Origin: Deltaproteobacteria bacterium
GTDB lineage: Bacteria > Myxococcota > XYA12-FULL-58-9
Reading direction: 5' to 3'
Length of the DNA: 64,000 nt
Assembly (NCBI GenBank): GCA_016218825.1
Contig: JACRCV010000034.1
Location: forward strand, 1 to 64,000
Below, one piece after another: positions 55,304 through 64,000 of this stretch. The notes under the pieces were generated by a model. The model worked only from the letters and a program-made list of their open reading frames with translations. It searched no databases and had not been told where the DNA came from. Position 1 is the first letter of the stretch. Every line of letters starts with the position of its first letter. A program made the translations under genes and the position numbers.

Positions 55304-56065
55304 TCACGGGTGGACGCGATCCAGGAGGCGCAAGATGCCGTCGAGGGTGGTGAGCGGATGTGGCGGGCAGCCGGGGATGAAGAGGTCGACCGGCAGGATG
55401 CGGCTGAGGTCGCCGATGACCTCGTCGTGGCCGGCGTAGGGGCCGCCGCTGATCGCACAGGCGCCGGTGGCGATCACGACCTTGGGGGTCGGCACCGCGG
55501 CGTAGGTCTTCTCCAGCGCCAGCACCATGTTCTTGGGGATGGCCCCGGTGACCAACAACCCGTCGGCGTGGCGCGGCGAGGCCACGAACTGCACCCCGAA
55601 GCGCGCCAGATCGAACACCACGGTGTTCAAGACGCTCACGTCGGCCTCGCAACCGTTGCAGCCACCGGCGCTCACCTGGCGCAGCTTCAAGGAGCGGCCG
55701 AACAACGACAGCAGCGGCTTCGCGAGCGGGCCGGTCGCGGGCGTCGGCGTCGCGCCCTGCAGCAGGTGATCGCGCTGCCGGCCGGCGAGCACGTGGTCGG
55801 TCGTCAGCTGCAGGGCGGCGCTCGGGCAGGCTTCGACACACGCGTTGCAGAACAGGCAGCGACCGAGGTCGAGGGTGAGGCTCCGGCCGCTGCCGTTGAT
55901 CGCGGCGGTGGGGCAGGCGGCGGCGCAGGCGTGGCAGTCGGTCTTGCAGTTGTCGAGGTCGAGGCGCGGCCGGCCGCGAACGCGGGCGGGCAGCGCCGGC
56001 GCCGGGGTCGGATAGCGGATGGTGCGGTGCTTCTGCCGGAGGCGGGCGTGGAGGGCACGGAGCAT
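55304..56065 (-). CDS. Ehr complex: fused ferredoxin and NuoB-like small subunit
   Basis: 253 residues. Residues about 36-82 carry two [4Fe-4S] motifs: CKTDCHACAAACP (first spacing one residue longer than usual) and CLFCNACVEACP (canonical). Residues about 120-250 form a NuoB/HycG-like domain with the N2 cluster ligands in GGCNGCEAD, TGACAISGG and PGCPPHP. In Hyf/Hyc complexes these are separate HyfH and HyfI subunits; here they are one chain. It would pass electrons between the large subunit and an unknown partner. It is the last gene of the operon, 7 bp after the large subunit gene. Confidence 0.9.
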   Translation of the reverse strand: MLRALHARLRQKHRTIRYPTPAPALPARVRGRPRLDLDNCKTDCHACAAACPTAAINGSGRSLTLDLGRCLFCNACVEACPSAALQLTTDHVLAGRQRDHLLQGATPTPATGPLAKPLLSLFGRSLKLRQVSAGGCNGCEADVSVLNTVVFDLARFGVQFVASPRHADGLLVTGAIPKNMVLALEKTYAAVPTPKVVIATGACAISGGPYAGHDEVIGDLSRILPVDLFIPGCPPHPLTTLDGILRLLDRVHP

Positions 56066-56072
56066 GGTTCAC

Positions 56073-57590
56073 TCACAAGTCGTGGCCGCAGTACGACAGG
56101 TTGAAGCTCTTGTTGCACAGCGGGAAGTCCGAGATCTCCTGGCCCCTGAGCGCCATCGCCAGCCCCATCCAATTGTGGAACGAGGGATCGACGACTTTGT
56201 GGGCGGCGAATCGACCCTCCGAGTCGGTGACCGCGACGTGGACCGCTTCGCCCCGCCAGGTCTCGACCAGCGCCACGGCGAGCTTCTCGGGCGCGAGCCT
56301 CTTCATCGGCGTCGCGCACGGTCCGCTCGGCAGCCCGGCGGCGACCTCGCCGACGAAGGTCGCGGCGCGGCGACACTCGAGCCAGCGAACGTAGGCGCGC
56401 GCGAACACGTCGCCCGAGTGCCAGGTGGAGACCGGCACCTGCGCAAAACGGTACATCCCGGTCGGGTATTGAAAGCGCACGTCGCGCTCCAGGCCGCAGG
56501 CGCGGGCCGGGGGGCCGACGAGGCCGAGGCGATCCACGATGGCCGGCGTCAGGACCCCGGTCTCTTCGAAGCGCGCCAGCACCGTCGGGGTCTCCCAGAG
56601 CAGCGTCGTGGCGTTCGTCAGGTCGCGGGTGGCCTGCTCGAGCCGGCGACCGAGCTCGTCGACCTCGGCCGACCCGAGGTCGAAGCGCACGCCGCCGGGC
56701 TTCAGCATGCCGCGCCCGAAGCGACTGCCGCACACCAGCGCGCTCACGTTGAGGTAGTCGCCCCGCAGGCGGCCGCAGAACGAGGCGGTGGGGAGGTAGC
56801 CGACGTCGCCGGCGAGGGCGCCCAGATCGCCGGTGTGATTGGCGAGCCTCTCCAGCTCCAGCATGACGGCGCGCAACGCGTCGGCGCGCGGCGGCGCGGC
56901 GACTCCGGCCAGGGCCTCCAGCACCTGACAGTAGGCGGTCGCGTGCCCGATCGAGGTGTCGCCCGCCAGGGTCTCGGCGTGCGAGAGCGAGCGCGGATGC
57001 GGGCCGCCGACCAGGGCGCGCTCGACGCCGCGGTGTTGGTAGCCGAGCGAGATCTCGAGGTGCAGCACCTTCTCGCCGTGACACTGGAAGCGGAAGTGGC
57101 CCGGCTCGATGACGCCGGCGTGCACCGGGCCGACCGCGACCTCGTGGGGCTCGTCGCCCTGAATCGCAAAGAAGTCGGTGACCCCGGGGACGATGGGATC
57201 GGCGCTCGGTCGCAGCCAGGCGTCGGTGCCGGGGCGCATGCTGCGGTGAAAGCGGATCGGCTTCAGCCACGGGTGGCCGCGCGGCACCACGCCCCACTGC
57301 TCGGCGAGCTCGCGCTCGAACCAATGCGCCGGCGGACACTCGGGCGTGAAGGCCTCGTAGCTCGCTTCGACGTCGGCGGTCGCGAGGCGCAAGGTCGAGG
57401 TGGCGTCGACGCCGAGGATGACGACGAGGCGCAGCCGGCCGGAGGCCTGCGGGATGCCGAACAGCGCCACCAGGCGGTCGCCGCGCACCACCGAGTCGAG
57501 CACGCCTTGGCGCAGCTTCGGGAAGGCGATGGGGGCGAGCTCGGCGAGCGGCAGGGCGCTGGCGTTTGGCAGCTCGACGAAGAAGCTCAT
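56073..57590 (-). CDS. Ehr complex: NuoCD/HyfG-like large subunit without NiFe ligands
   Basis: A 505-residue fusion of a NuoC-like (about 1-150) and a NuoD/hydrogenase large-subunit-like domain. NiFe enzymes have CxxC at both ends. Here the N-terminal motif reads DTSIGHATAYCQVLEAL (no CxxC) and the C-terminal one DFPLCNKSFNLSYCGHDL (Cys spaced by eight residues). This is the form seen in energy-converting hydrogenase related (Ehr) complexes, which do not make hydrogen. The physiological electron donor is unknown. It overlaps the upstream gene by ATGA. Confidence 0.88.
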   Translation of the reverse strand: MSFFVELPNASALPLAELAPIAFPKLRQGVLDSVVRGDRLVALFGIPQASGRLRLVVILGVDATSTLRLATADVEASYEAFTPECPPAHWFERELAEQWGVVPRGHPWLKPIRFHRSMRPGTDAWLRPSADPIVPGVTDFFAIQGDEPHEVAVGPVHAGVIEPGHFRFQCHGEKVLHLEISLGYQHRGVERALVGGPHPRSLSHAETLAGDTSIGHATAYCQVLEALAGVAAPPRADALRAVMLELERLANHTGDLGALAGDVGYLPTASFCGRLRGDYLNVSALVCGSRFGRGMLKPGGVRFDLGSAEVDELGRRLEQATRDLTNATTLLWETPTVLARFEETGVLTPAIVDRLGLVGPPARACGLERDVRFQYPTGMYRFAQVPVSTWHSGDVFARAYVRWLECRRAATFVGEVAAGLPSGPCATPMKRLAPEKLAVALVETWRGEAVHVAVTDSEGRFAAHKVVDPSFHNWMGLAMALRGQEISDFPLCNKSFNLSYCGHDL

Positions 57591-59074
57591 CGTCCGCCTC
57601 CCGCGATCCGCGCCGCCGCGACCAGCGTTTCATTCAACCCCGGCGGGATGAAGAGCCCGAGGGTCACGAGCGCCGCGACGCAGAGCAGCACCAGGCCCAG
57701 ATCGAGCAGCGCGAAGCCGGGGCGCGGGGTCGCCGCCGCCGCGCCGCCCCAGGCCATCGCGATCGCCCGCCGCAACATGCCGACGAAGACCACGGCGGCG
57801 CCGGCCAAGAACAGGCCGAGGGTCCAGTAGGCGTGACGGTGGCTCGCGGCCATCACCACCTGCAGCTCGCTCATGAACAACGCGAACGGCGCCGCGCCCA
57901 CCAGGGCCAACAGGCTCACGAACAGCCCGGTGCCCCACACCGGCGAGTGGTGGAGGGTGCGGGTGAGCTTGTTCATGTCGTGGGTGCCGTAGGTTTGTCC
58001 CAGGCGGCCGGCGGCGAAGAACGCCAGGCTCTTGGCGACCGAGTGGTTGAGGGTATGAAACAGCGCCGCGAAGGTGCCGACGCCGCCCAGGCCGAGGCCG
58101 AGCGCGACGATCCCCAGATGCTCGACGCTGCAGTAAGCGAGCAGGCGCTTGGCGTCGGTTTGGAAGAGGATGAACGCCGCGGCGACGATCACCGAGACGA
58201 CGCCGAAGAAGACCAACAGGCCGGGGGCGAAGCCGGTGAGGGTGGGCGCGCCTTCGACGACCGGCAGGTAGCGCATCAGGCAATAGAGCGCCGCGTTCAG
58301 CAGGAAGCCGGAGAACAGCGCCGAGACCGGGGCCGGCGCTTGGCTGTGGGCGTCCGGCAGCCAGCTGTGCATCGGCGCCAGCCCGGCCTTGGTGCCGTAG
58401 CCGACGAGCAAGAAGACGAAGCCGGCCTTGATGAGGAGCGGGTCGAGGCGCTCGGGTGCGGCCAGCAGCTCGGTCCACAACAGGGCGTTGTGGGAGCCGG
58501 TGTGGGCGTGCATCGCCGCGGTGGCGACGAGCAGGGTGCCGACGAACGCGAACGCGACGCCCACCGAGCAGATCATCAGGTACTTCCACGTGGCCTCGAG
58601 GGACGCCGACGTCGTGTGGGTGGAGATCAAGAACGCGGTCAGCAGCGTCGTCGCCTCGATGCCCACCCACTGCATCGCGAGGTTGTTGCTGATGAGCACC
58701 GCGGTCATCGCGCCCTGGGCGCCCAGCCACAAGGCCCCGAAGCGACGCGCTTGCCTCAGGCTGAAGTGACCGTGCGCGACCTCGGCGCCGAAGTAGCTCC
58801 AGGCGAAGATCGCGCTCAAGCCGAAGACCACGAGCATGACCAGCAAGTGAAAGCCGGAGAGGGCGTCGACCAGCAGCCACTGGGAGGCGGCGGTGACCCG
58901 GCCGAGTCGGAGCGAAAGCGCCACGAGCCACACGGCGCAGGGGACGAGCACCACGACCACGGCCAAGATCACTCCGAGGATGGCGCGCACCGACGGCAGG
59001 CGCCAGGCGACGAGCGCGGCGACGAGCGGCAACAGCCACAGGACATTGATGACCAGGGATGGCGACATCATCAT
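57587..59074 (-). CDS. Ehr complex: HyfF/NuoN-like proton-pumping subunit
   Basis: 495 residues, about 14 membrane helices of the Mrp/NuoL-M-N antiporter family. Key residues seen: Glu in helix 5 (MQWVGIEATTL), the broken-helix lysine region KAGLAPMHSWLPDAHSQAP, and KRLLAYCSVEHLGIVALG. It is a proton-translocating subunit of the complex in the inner membrane. Start ATG overlaps the HyfE-like stop (ATGA), and its stop overlaps the large subunit start in the same way. Confidence 0.92.
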   Translation of the reverse strand: MMMSPSLVINVLWLLPLVAALVAWRLPSVRAILGVILAVVVVLVPCAVWLVALSLRLGRVTAASQWLLVDALSGFHLLVMLVVFGLSAIFAWSYFGAEVAHGHFSLRQARRFGALWLGAQGAMTAVLISNNLAMQWVGIEATTLLTAFLISTHTTSASLEATWKYLMICSVGVAFAFVGTLLVATAAMHAHTGSHNALLWTELLAAPERLDPLLIKAGFVFLLVGYGTKAGLAPMHSWLPDAHSQAPAPVSALFSGFLLNAALYCLMRYLPVVEGAPTLTGFAPGLLVFFGVVSVIVAAAFILFQTDAKRLLAYCSVEHLGIVALGLGLGGVGTFAALFHTLNHSVAKSLAFFAAGRLGQTYGTHDMNKLTRTLHHSPVWGTGLFVSLLALVGAAPFALFMSELQVVMAASHRHAYWTLGLFLAGAAVVFVGMLRRAIAMAWGGAAAATPRPGFALLDLGLVLLCVAALVTLGLFIPPGLNETLVAAARIAGGGR

Positions 59075-59712
59075 CCCTTCAAGCTGTCGAGCTGATCGAC
59101 GTCGATGTGATCGAACTCGCGATTGATCTGGAAGATGGCGATGCCCATCACGAACACCGCGACGAAGACGTCGAGGAGCATGCCGAGCTCCACCAGGAAC
59201 GGGGTCTCGGACAAGAGCGAGATGCCGAGGACGTAGGTGCCGTTCTCGAGCACCAGGTAGCCCAGCACCTGCGACACCGCCTTCTTGCGGCTGATGACGA
59301 AGAACAGCCCGGTGAGGATCATCGACAGCGCCACCGGCACCATCAACGGTGACCGCACCACGTCGGCGCTGAGGCGGTCGGCGAGCCAGGTGCCGGCGCC
59401 GAGCATGCCGAGGCCGACGAGCAGCGACGGGGTGTAGCCGACGAAGGGCTCGATCTCGCGCCGCGCCCGGGCGTCGCGCATCGCGCGCTCGAGCACCAGC
59501 GGGAAAGCGACGCCCTTGACGAGCAGGGTGCTCGCCGCCAGCGCCATCGCCGCCACCTCGAGCTCGGGCCAGGTCAGCGCCAGCGGCAAGAACGCCAGCA
59601 GCACGCCCTGGGCGGCGACCAGGCGAATACAGGCGGTGAGCCGGCTGGAGCCGAGGAGCACCAGATCGGTGAGGACCAGGGTCACCAGCACGAAGTCGAG
59701 GGCGTGTCTCAT
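59071..59712 (-). CDS. Ehr complex: HyfE-like membrane subunit
   Basis: 213 residues from ATG 59712, seven hydrophobic helices, matching the HyfE family (PF-type hydrogenase-4 subunit E) in size and pattern: RLVAAQGVLLAFLPLAL near the start, KGVAFPLVLERAM, VSQVLGYLVLENGTYVLGIS with the conserved Glu-Asn, and the C-terminal FQINREFDHIDVD. HyfE replaces NuoK in these complexes. The neighbours overlap on both sides. Confidence 0.9.
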   Translation of the reverse strand: MRHALDFVLVTLVLTDLVLLGSSRLTACIRLVAAQGVLLAFLPLALTWPELEVAAMALAASTLLVKGVAFPLVLERAMRDARARREIEPFVGYTPSLLVGLGMLGAGTWLADRLSADVVRSPLMVPVALSMILTGLFFVISRKKAVSQVLGYLVLENGTYVLGISLLSETPFLVELGMLLDVFVAVFVMGIAIFQINREFDHIDVDQLDSLKG

Positions 59713-60644
59713 CGGCTCCACCCCACGGCGAGGAGCAGCGCCACGGCCGCGAGGACCAACGCGCCGACCAACAGGTGCGTGACGTGGATCAAACGCAGCC
59801 GCGCCATGCTCGACTCGACGATGCCGACGACCACGCCCACCGCCAACGCGACCAGGGTCGTCGCGCCGAGGTCGACGGCCAAGTTGCCGGTGCGGACCGG
59901 CACCACGATCCCGGCGAGCAGGGTCGCGAACAGCCACAGCTTGAGGGCCGCGCCGTAGAGGATGAAGGCGAGGTCGGGGCCGCCGTGATCCAACACCATG
60001 ACCTCGTGGATCATCGTCAGCTCGAGGTGGGTGTTGGGGTCGTCGACCGGGATGCGGGAGTTCTCCGACAGCAGCAAGACGACGAGGGCGACGGCGACCA
60101 GGCCGATGACGGGCGCGGTGCCGAGCGAGCTCGCGGTCGAGATGTTGCCGAGCGTCGGCGACAGCGACCAGGGGGAGCCGGCGACGCGGATCAAGGCCAA
60201 CAGCGCCAACAGCAAGGTCGGCTCGGCGAGGGTGGCGAACTTCACCTCACGGTTGGCGCCCATGCCTTCGAAGCTGCTGCCGGTGTCGAGCGCCGCGAGC
60301 ACGGTCAGGAAGCGCCCGAGGCCGAGGAGGTAGACGACGAGGAACAGATCGCCCTGGAACGCGAAGGTCGCCGCGACGCCGCCGAGCGGCACGAACAGCA
60401 ACGCCACCAGGGTCGCCGCGAGCCCGACGATTGGGCCGGCGCAAAACACCCAGGTGGTGGTGCGGCTGTAGACCGCGCCTTTCCCCAGGAGCTTCACGAG
60501 GTCGAAGTACGCCTGCAACAGCGGCGGACCGCGGCGGCCGGCGAAGAAGGCCTTGGTCTTGTTGATGACCCCGAGCAGGAGCGGCGCGCCGACGAGACCG
60601 AGCGCGGTCGCCAACGGGCCCCCGAAGGTGACGCTGGGGTTCAC
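59709..60644 (-). CDS. Ehr complex: HyfC/NuoH-like membrane subunit
   Basis: 311 residues, start GTG 60644 overlapping the previous stop as GTGA. It has eight hydrophobic helices of the HyfC/NuoH family: GRRGPPLLQAYFDLVKLLGK (the conserved loop near the quinone-like site), DTGSSFEGMGANREV, and VDDPNTHLELTMIHEVM. NuoH-type subunits join the hydrophilic arm to the pump. All conserved acidic loop residues appear present. Confidence 0.92.
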   Translation of the reverse strand: MNPSVTFGGPLATALGLVGAPLLLGVINKTKAFFAGRRGPPLLQAYFDLVKLLGKGAVYSRTTTWVFCAGPIVGLAATLVALLFVPLGGVAATFAFQGDLFLVVYLLGLGRFLTVLAALDTGSSFEGMGANREVKFATLAEPTLLLALLALIRVAGSPWSLSPTLGNISTASSLGTAPVIGLVAVALVVLLLSENSRIPVDDPNTHLELTMIHEVMVLDHGGPDLAFILYGAALKLWLFATLLAGIVVPVRTGNLAVDLGATTLVALAVGVVVGIVESSMARLRLIHVTHLLVGALVLAAVALLLAVGWSR

Positions 60645-62623
60645 TGGAAGCTCCACAACAAGAGCAGGCCGAGGGTGACCGCGATGTAGAGCACGTAGAG
60701 CTGGACGCGGCCGTGTTGCAGGGGCCGGAAGCTTGCCAGGGCATTGCTGATGCCGACGAAGATCGGGGCGTAGAGCAGCTCCTGCAGCGTGTCGGGGGTG
60801 TGGGTCGACAACGTCGCCGACGGCGGGAAGATCGCGACCGGCGGCGTGAAGCGCCGGTGGGTGCGCAACACCCCTTGGAACAGCTCGACGAGCGGCGCGG
60901 CGAACGACGAGGCGGTGTATTGCATGCGTGGCGACGGTCGGGCGTAGCCGCAGTCCCAGGTGCCGGTGGCGCCGATCGGCCGGCGGCGCAGCAGCAGCCA
61001 GCGCGTCAGCGTCAAGACCAAGACCACCGCGATCAGGATGCCGGCCGCGAGGCTGACGAAGAACAACCCGTCGACGGCGACCCCGAGCCCGGCGGTGGTG
61101 CCATTGAGGCTCGTGCCGCTGGCATTGGCGACCGCGCCCGCGAGGCTGCCGACGACCCACGGTGCGAGCACGCCGGAGAGAGCGGCGGCGACGCTGAGCA
61201 CGAGCATCACCGCGGTCAATGGTGTGCCGACCTCGTGCGCGGCGGCGGCGGCGGCGCTGCGGGGCTCGCCCAAGAACGCGATCCCGAACGCTTTGGCGAA
61301 GCACGCCGCGGCGAACCCACCGCCGAGCGCCAGGCCGGTGATGGCGATGGCGGCGGCGGCGACGAGGGCGGGGCTGCCGGTGGTGCCGGCGACGAAGGCC
61401 GCGCTATAGAGGAGGAGCTCGCTGACAAAAGCGCCGAAGGGCGGCAGGCCGCAGATCGCGGCCGACCCGACACAGAACGTCGCCCCGGTGAGCGGCATGC
61501 GGCAGAGCAAGCCGCCCAGCCGGTTGAGGTCGCGGGTGTCGGTGGCGTGCAGCACCGCGCCGGCGCCGAAGAACAGCAAGCCCTTGGCGATCGCGTGATT
61601 GACGACGTGCAACAGCGCGCCACCAAAGCCCAACGCGGTGAGCACCGGCAGGCCGTACGCCTTGCCGAGGAGACCGAGGCCGACGCCGACCGCGATGATG
61701 CCGATGTTCTCGACGCTGCAGTAGGCGAGCAGGCGCTTCAGATCGTGTTGGGCGAGGGCGAGCACGATGCCGAGCACCGCGGAGGTGACGCCGATCGAAA
61801 GGAGCAGGAAGCCCCACCAGGCCGGCGGCGGGCCGAAGAGCGTCAGGGCGCGGAGCAGGCCGTAGATGCCGCTCTTGATCATCACCCCGGACATCAGCGC
61901 CGACACGTGGCTCGGGGCGGCGGGGTGCGCCTCGGGGAGCCAGACGTGGAACGGCATGAAGCCGGCTTTGGTGCCGAAGCCGATGAGCGCCAAGACAAAG
62001 AGCAGGCCGGCGGGGACGGCGGTGGCGCTCGCCCGCATCGCGTCGAAGTCGAAGCTCGACGCGGCGGCGCCGAAGATGGTGAAGAACGCGAGCAGGCACG
62101 CGGTGCCGAGGTGGGTGGCGACCAGGTAGACCCACGCGGCGCGGCGGACCTCGGCGGCGCTGCCGTCGTAGAGCACGAGGACGAACGACGACAGTGACAT
62201 CACCTCCCAGGCGAGGAGGAACAGGACGCCGTTTTGCGCCACCACCACGAGCAGCATGCTGGCGATCAGGGTGTTGAACGCCAGCCAGTGGACGCCGAGC
62301 GTGCCGTTGGCGTGCGCCGGGTCGAGGTAACGGGCGCCGTAGATCGCGGCGAGCACACCGAGCACCGCCATCGGTACGACGAACAGCGCCGCGAGCGGGT
62401 CGAGGCCGACGCGGAGCGCGGCCCCGGGCATGCTCCAGGGGAGGCTGGCGACGAGGGTGCCGCCCCCAAACAGCGTCGGCAGCGCGGGCACGAGCACCAG
62501 ACCCGCGCCGAAGATGGCGCCCGTGACCGCGACGCGGGTCGCGAGCGTGGCGCGCCGGTAGCAGAGCGCTGCCATCACGCCGCTGCCGACGAGCGTGCCG
62601 AGGCCGGTGAAGAACAGAGCCAT
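60641..62623 (-). CDS. Ehr complex: HyfB/NuoL-like proton-pumping subunit
   Basis: 660 residues from ATG 62623, about 16 helices. Family motifs: LLAWEVMSLSSFVLVLYD (helix 5 Glu), KAGFMPFHVWLPEAHPAAPS, KRLLAYCSVENIGIIAVG, and a hydrophilic C-terminal part (GTWDCGYARPSPRMQYTASS) typical of HyfB/HycC. It is the larger antiporter-like subunit of the complex. The start is 5 bp after the HTH-EIIA stop, so the regulatory gene and the complex share a transcript. Confidence 0.92.
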   Translation of the reverse strand: MALFFTGLGTLVGSGVMAALCYRRATLATRVAVTGAIFGAGLVLVPALPTLFGGGTLVASLPWSMPGAALRVGLDPLAALFVVPMAVLGVLAAIYGARYLDPAHANGTLGVHWLAFNTLIASMLLVVVAQNGVLFLLAWEVMSLSSFVLVLYDGSAAEVRRAAWVYLVATHLGTACLLAFFTIFGAAASSFDFDAMRASATAVPAGLLFVLALIGFGTKAGFMPFHVWLPEAHPAAPSHVSALMSGVMIKSGIYGLLRALTLFGPPPAWWGFLLLSIGVTSAVLGIVLALAQHDLKRLLAYCSVENIGIIAVGVGLGLLGKAYGLPVLTALGFGGALLHVVNHAIAKGLLFFGAGAVLHATDTRDLNRLGGLLCRMPLTGATFCVGSAAICGLPPFGAFVSELLLYSAAFVAGTTGSPALVAAAAIAITGLALGGGFAAACFAKAFGIAFLGEPRSAAAAAAHEVGTPLTAVMLVLSVAAALSGVLAPWVVGSLAGAVANASGTSLNGTTAGLGVAVDGLFFVSLAAGILIAVVLVLTLTRWLLLRRRPIGATGTWDCGYARPSPRMQYTASSFAAPLVELFQGVLRTHRRFTPPVAIFPPSATLSTHTPDTLQELLYAPIFVGISNALASFRPLQHGRVQLYVLYIAVTLGLLLLWSFQ

Positions 62624-62628
62624 CAACG

Positions 62629-63327
62629 TTATCCTGGCGGCGGCGCCGAGGGGGGCCGGAGCCGCGCTTCGACGCCCTTGATGGCGGCGATGATGGTCGC
62701 GGGGTCGGCTTTGGCGGCGAGGACGTGCTTGACCTCGGGCTCGCGGAGCAACAACGACAGGCGCGACAAGAGGTGCAGGTGGATCGGCACGGTCGGTGAC
62801 AGCAACAAGAACAGGATGTGGACCGGGCGGTTGTCGAGGGCCGCGAAGTCGATCGGCGTCGCCAAGAAACACAATGATATTGCCGGTTTGACGCCGTGGA
62901 GGATGATCGGGTTTCGCACGTGGGGGATGGCGATGCCGCCGCCGATGCCGGTGGAGCCGAGGGCTTCGCGGGCGAGGAGGACGCTCAAGAGGCCGTCGCG
63001 ATCGATCTTCGGCGGCAGGTTCAGCAGGCCGACGACGGTGCGCAGCGCGGTCGCGGTGTCGTGGCCGGCGGCGTCGTACGAGATGCCCCCTTGAGTGAGA
63101 GCTTCGACCACGGTGGGCAGGATCTGGCTCTGGTGCGCGGCGACCGGCGCGATCTCAGGCGCGGCCTTGACGCCGTGGGTGGTGGCCCACTCGAGGAGCT
63201 CGGCGCGGTTGAAGCGGACCTGGCGGTCGAGGTGGCTGGCGGGCAGCTCGCCCTGGCGCACCCAGCGGTAGATGGTGGCTTCGGATACCGACAGGAGCTT
63301 GGCGGCGTCACGGACCGTCAGCTGCAT
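62629..63327 (-). CDS. HTH-PTS EIIA regulator, first gene of the Ehr operon
   Basis: 232 residues from ATG 63327 behind GGGGGGAGC. Residues 2-55 form an excisionase/MerR-like winged HTH (LTVRDAAKLLSVSEATIYRW). Residues about 80-225 form a PtsN-type EIIA domain with the phospho-histidine in GGIAIPHVR. The protein could bind DNA in response to PTS-phosphotransfer state and control the operon it leads. No other PTS component is in the window, but a second EIIA domain occurs in the DUF21-CBS protein near 35 kb. Confidence 0.85.
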   Translation of the reverse strand: MQLTVRDAAKLLSVSEATIYRWVRQGELPASHLDRQVRFNRAELLEWATTHGVKAAPEIAPVAAHQSQILPTVVEALTQGGISYDAAGHDTATALRTVVGLLNLPPKIDRDGLLSVLLAREALGSTGIGGGIAIPHVRNPIILHGVKPAISLCFLATPIDFAALDNRPVHILFLLLSPTVPIHLHLLSRLSLLLREPEVKHVLAAKADPATIIAAIKGVEARLRPPSAPPPG

Positions 63328-63369
63328 CGCTCCCCCCTGAATCTGGAGCACGCGCCGCGCACGGCGCGC

Positions 63370-63397
63370 CTTATAGGGCATTCTGCGATCTAGTCAA
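63370..63397 (-). promoter_or_regulatory. Sigma-70 promoter of the Ehr operon
   Basis: Minus-strand TTGACT (complement of 63392-63397), 16-bp spacer, TATAAG (complement of 63370-63375). The start would be near 63362, giving a leader of about 35 nt before ATG 63327. Confidence 0.7.
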
Positions 63398-63464
63398 GCA
63401 CGGGGGTGGTGGCACTTGACCGCCACAGGGTCGAATGGTCTGTTCCGATGCGAAGGCGAAACTG

Positions 63465-64000
63465 ATGGCCGAGCGTTTTGGTGGATACTCCCTCCTCGAG
63501 CAGATCGGCGTCGGCGGAATGGCCGAGGTCTTCCTCGCCCGTCACTCCGGGGTCGAGGGCTTCGAGAAGGAGATCGTGATCAAGAGGATCCGGCCGCACC
63601 TGTCGGCGATCCCGTCGTTCGTCAACATGTTCTTGGGCGAGGCCAAGCTCGCGGCGCAGCTCAATCACCCCAACATCGTCCAGATCTACGACCTCGGAAA
63701 GATCAAAGACTCGTTCTTCATCGCGATGGAGTACGTGCCGGGGCGCGACATGTCGGCGGTGATCCCGAAGAGCAAGGCGACGGCCATCCCGTTCCCGGTC
63801 GAGTACGCTCTGAAGATCGCCAGCAACGTCTGCGAGGCCTTGTACTTCGCGCACACCAAGGCCGACGCGCTCGGGATGCCGCTGCACATCGTGCATCGCG
63901 ACGTGTCGCCGGAGAACATCCGCGTCGCCTGGACCGGGACGGTGAAGATCCTCGACTTCGGCATCGCCAAGGCCGCGACCCAGCTGCACGAGACCAAGGC
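63465..64000 (+). CDS. Ser/Thr protein kinase (Pkn/Hanks type), cut by window end
   Basis: 178 complete codons read without a stop to the window edge. Glycine loop IGVGGMAEVFLA (residues 14-25), catalytic Lys in IVIKRI (40), regulatory Glu in LGEAKLAAQLNHPNIV, hinge AMEYVPGRD, catalytic loop IVHRDVSPENI and metal-binding DFGIAKAA. It is an active-looking eukaryotic-like kinase, abundant in Myxococcota. The substrate-binding lobe and any sensor or membrane domain lie outside. ATG 63465 follows GAAGG. It is divergent from the Ehr operon. Confidence 0.93.
   Translation, partial: MAERFGGYSLLEQIGVGGMAEVFLARHSGVEGFEKEIVIKRIRPHLSAIPSFVNMFLGEAKLAAQLNHPNIVQIYDLGKIKDSFFIAMEYVPGRDMSAVIPKSKATAIPFPVEYALKIASNVCEALYFAHTKADALGMPLHIVHRDVSPENIRVAWTGTVKILDFGIAKAATQLHETK

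Noticed and set aside
52065-56072. A single 1,335-residue protein spanning the lipoprotein and the Ehr small subunit region
   Set aside because: The upstream part of the frame is a shadow of the fused ferredoxin/NuoB gene. A clear lipoprotein start (ATG 55181) lies within it.
63390-63997. Minus-strand ORFs at the right edge
   Set aside because: They are antisense to a clear Ser/Thr kinase reading frame that is open to the window end.

Overview
GC-rich (about 70 % by eye), densely coding bacterial DNA. Myxobacterial cysteine-rich disulfide repeats, a MYXO-CTERM-like sorting tail, many TPR lipoproteins, a Pkn-type Ser/Thr kinase and frequent GTG/TTG starts together suggest a Myxococcota (former Deltaproteobacteria) chromosome. 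This assignment is inferred from gene content only.

Left part (1-21 kb) is accessory and partly decayed. It holds a YD-repeat protein, small metabolic genes, a DUF4143 ATPase, a PilZ protein, and a coupled pair made of a PEGA protein and a 1,802-residue lipoprotein alternating disulfide repeats with three beta-helices. Next come a Fic protein, an Arr-type ADP-ribosyltransferase and tRNA-Ser(UGA). The tRNA carries a partial duplication of its 3' half that brackets a 1.6-kb phage-like remnant with its own repressor and three matching operators. After it lie broken genes (ATP-binding regulator, SF2 helicase, patatin, integrase), a TPR lipoprotein, a methyltransferase and tRNA-fMet. Several intergenic spaces here hold a degenerate CCG-based simple repeat.

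Middle part (21-46 kb): a 3,506-residue TPR protein, an inactive rhomboid-like protein, tRNA-Leu(UAG), a DUF21-CBS-EIIA fusion, then a six-gene forward operon (36.8-45.5 kb). That operon looks like a type III secretion translocon module: a hydrophilic tip-like protein, a tandem SycD-like TPR chaperone, two hydrophobic translocator-like proteins sharing an N-terminal motif, a large probable substrate, and a protein resembling ABBA-fold prenyltransferases. An ECF sigma factor gene converges on it. No injectisome core genes are in the window.

Right part (46-64 kb): a SulP-STAS-cNMP transporter, a secreted trypsin-like protease, a CapA-family protein, a large lipoprotein, and a tightly overlapped minus-strand operon (63.3 to 55.3 kb). 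The operon encodes an Ehr-type (energy-converting hydrogenase related) membrane complex lacking NiFe ligands and headed by an HTH-EIIA protein behind a good sigma-70 promoter. The right edge cuts a Ser/Thr kinase gene.

The most unusual structural signal is downstream of both tRNA-Ser and tRNA-Leu. Repeat units there begin with an inverted copy of the tRNA 3' end and finish with a direct copy of it ending in CCA, each with the T-loop replaced by a TGAG-containing sequence. The copied ends differ because the tRNAs differ, while the internal core near GACGC...CCGGTGAG is shared.
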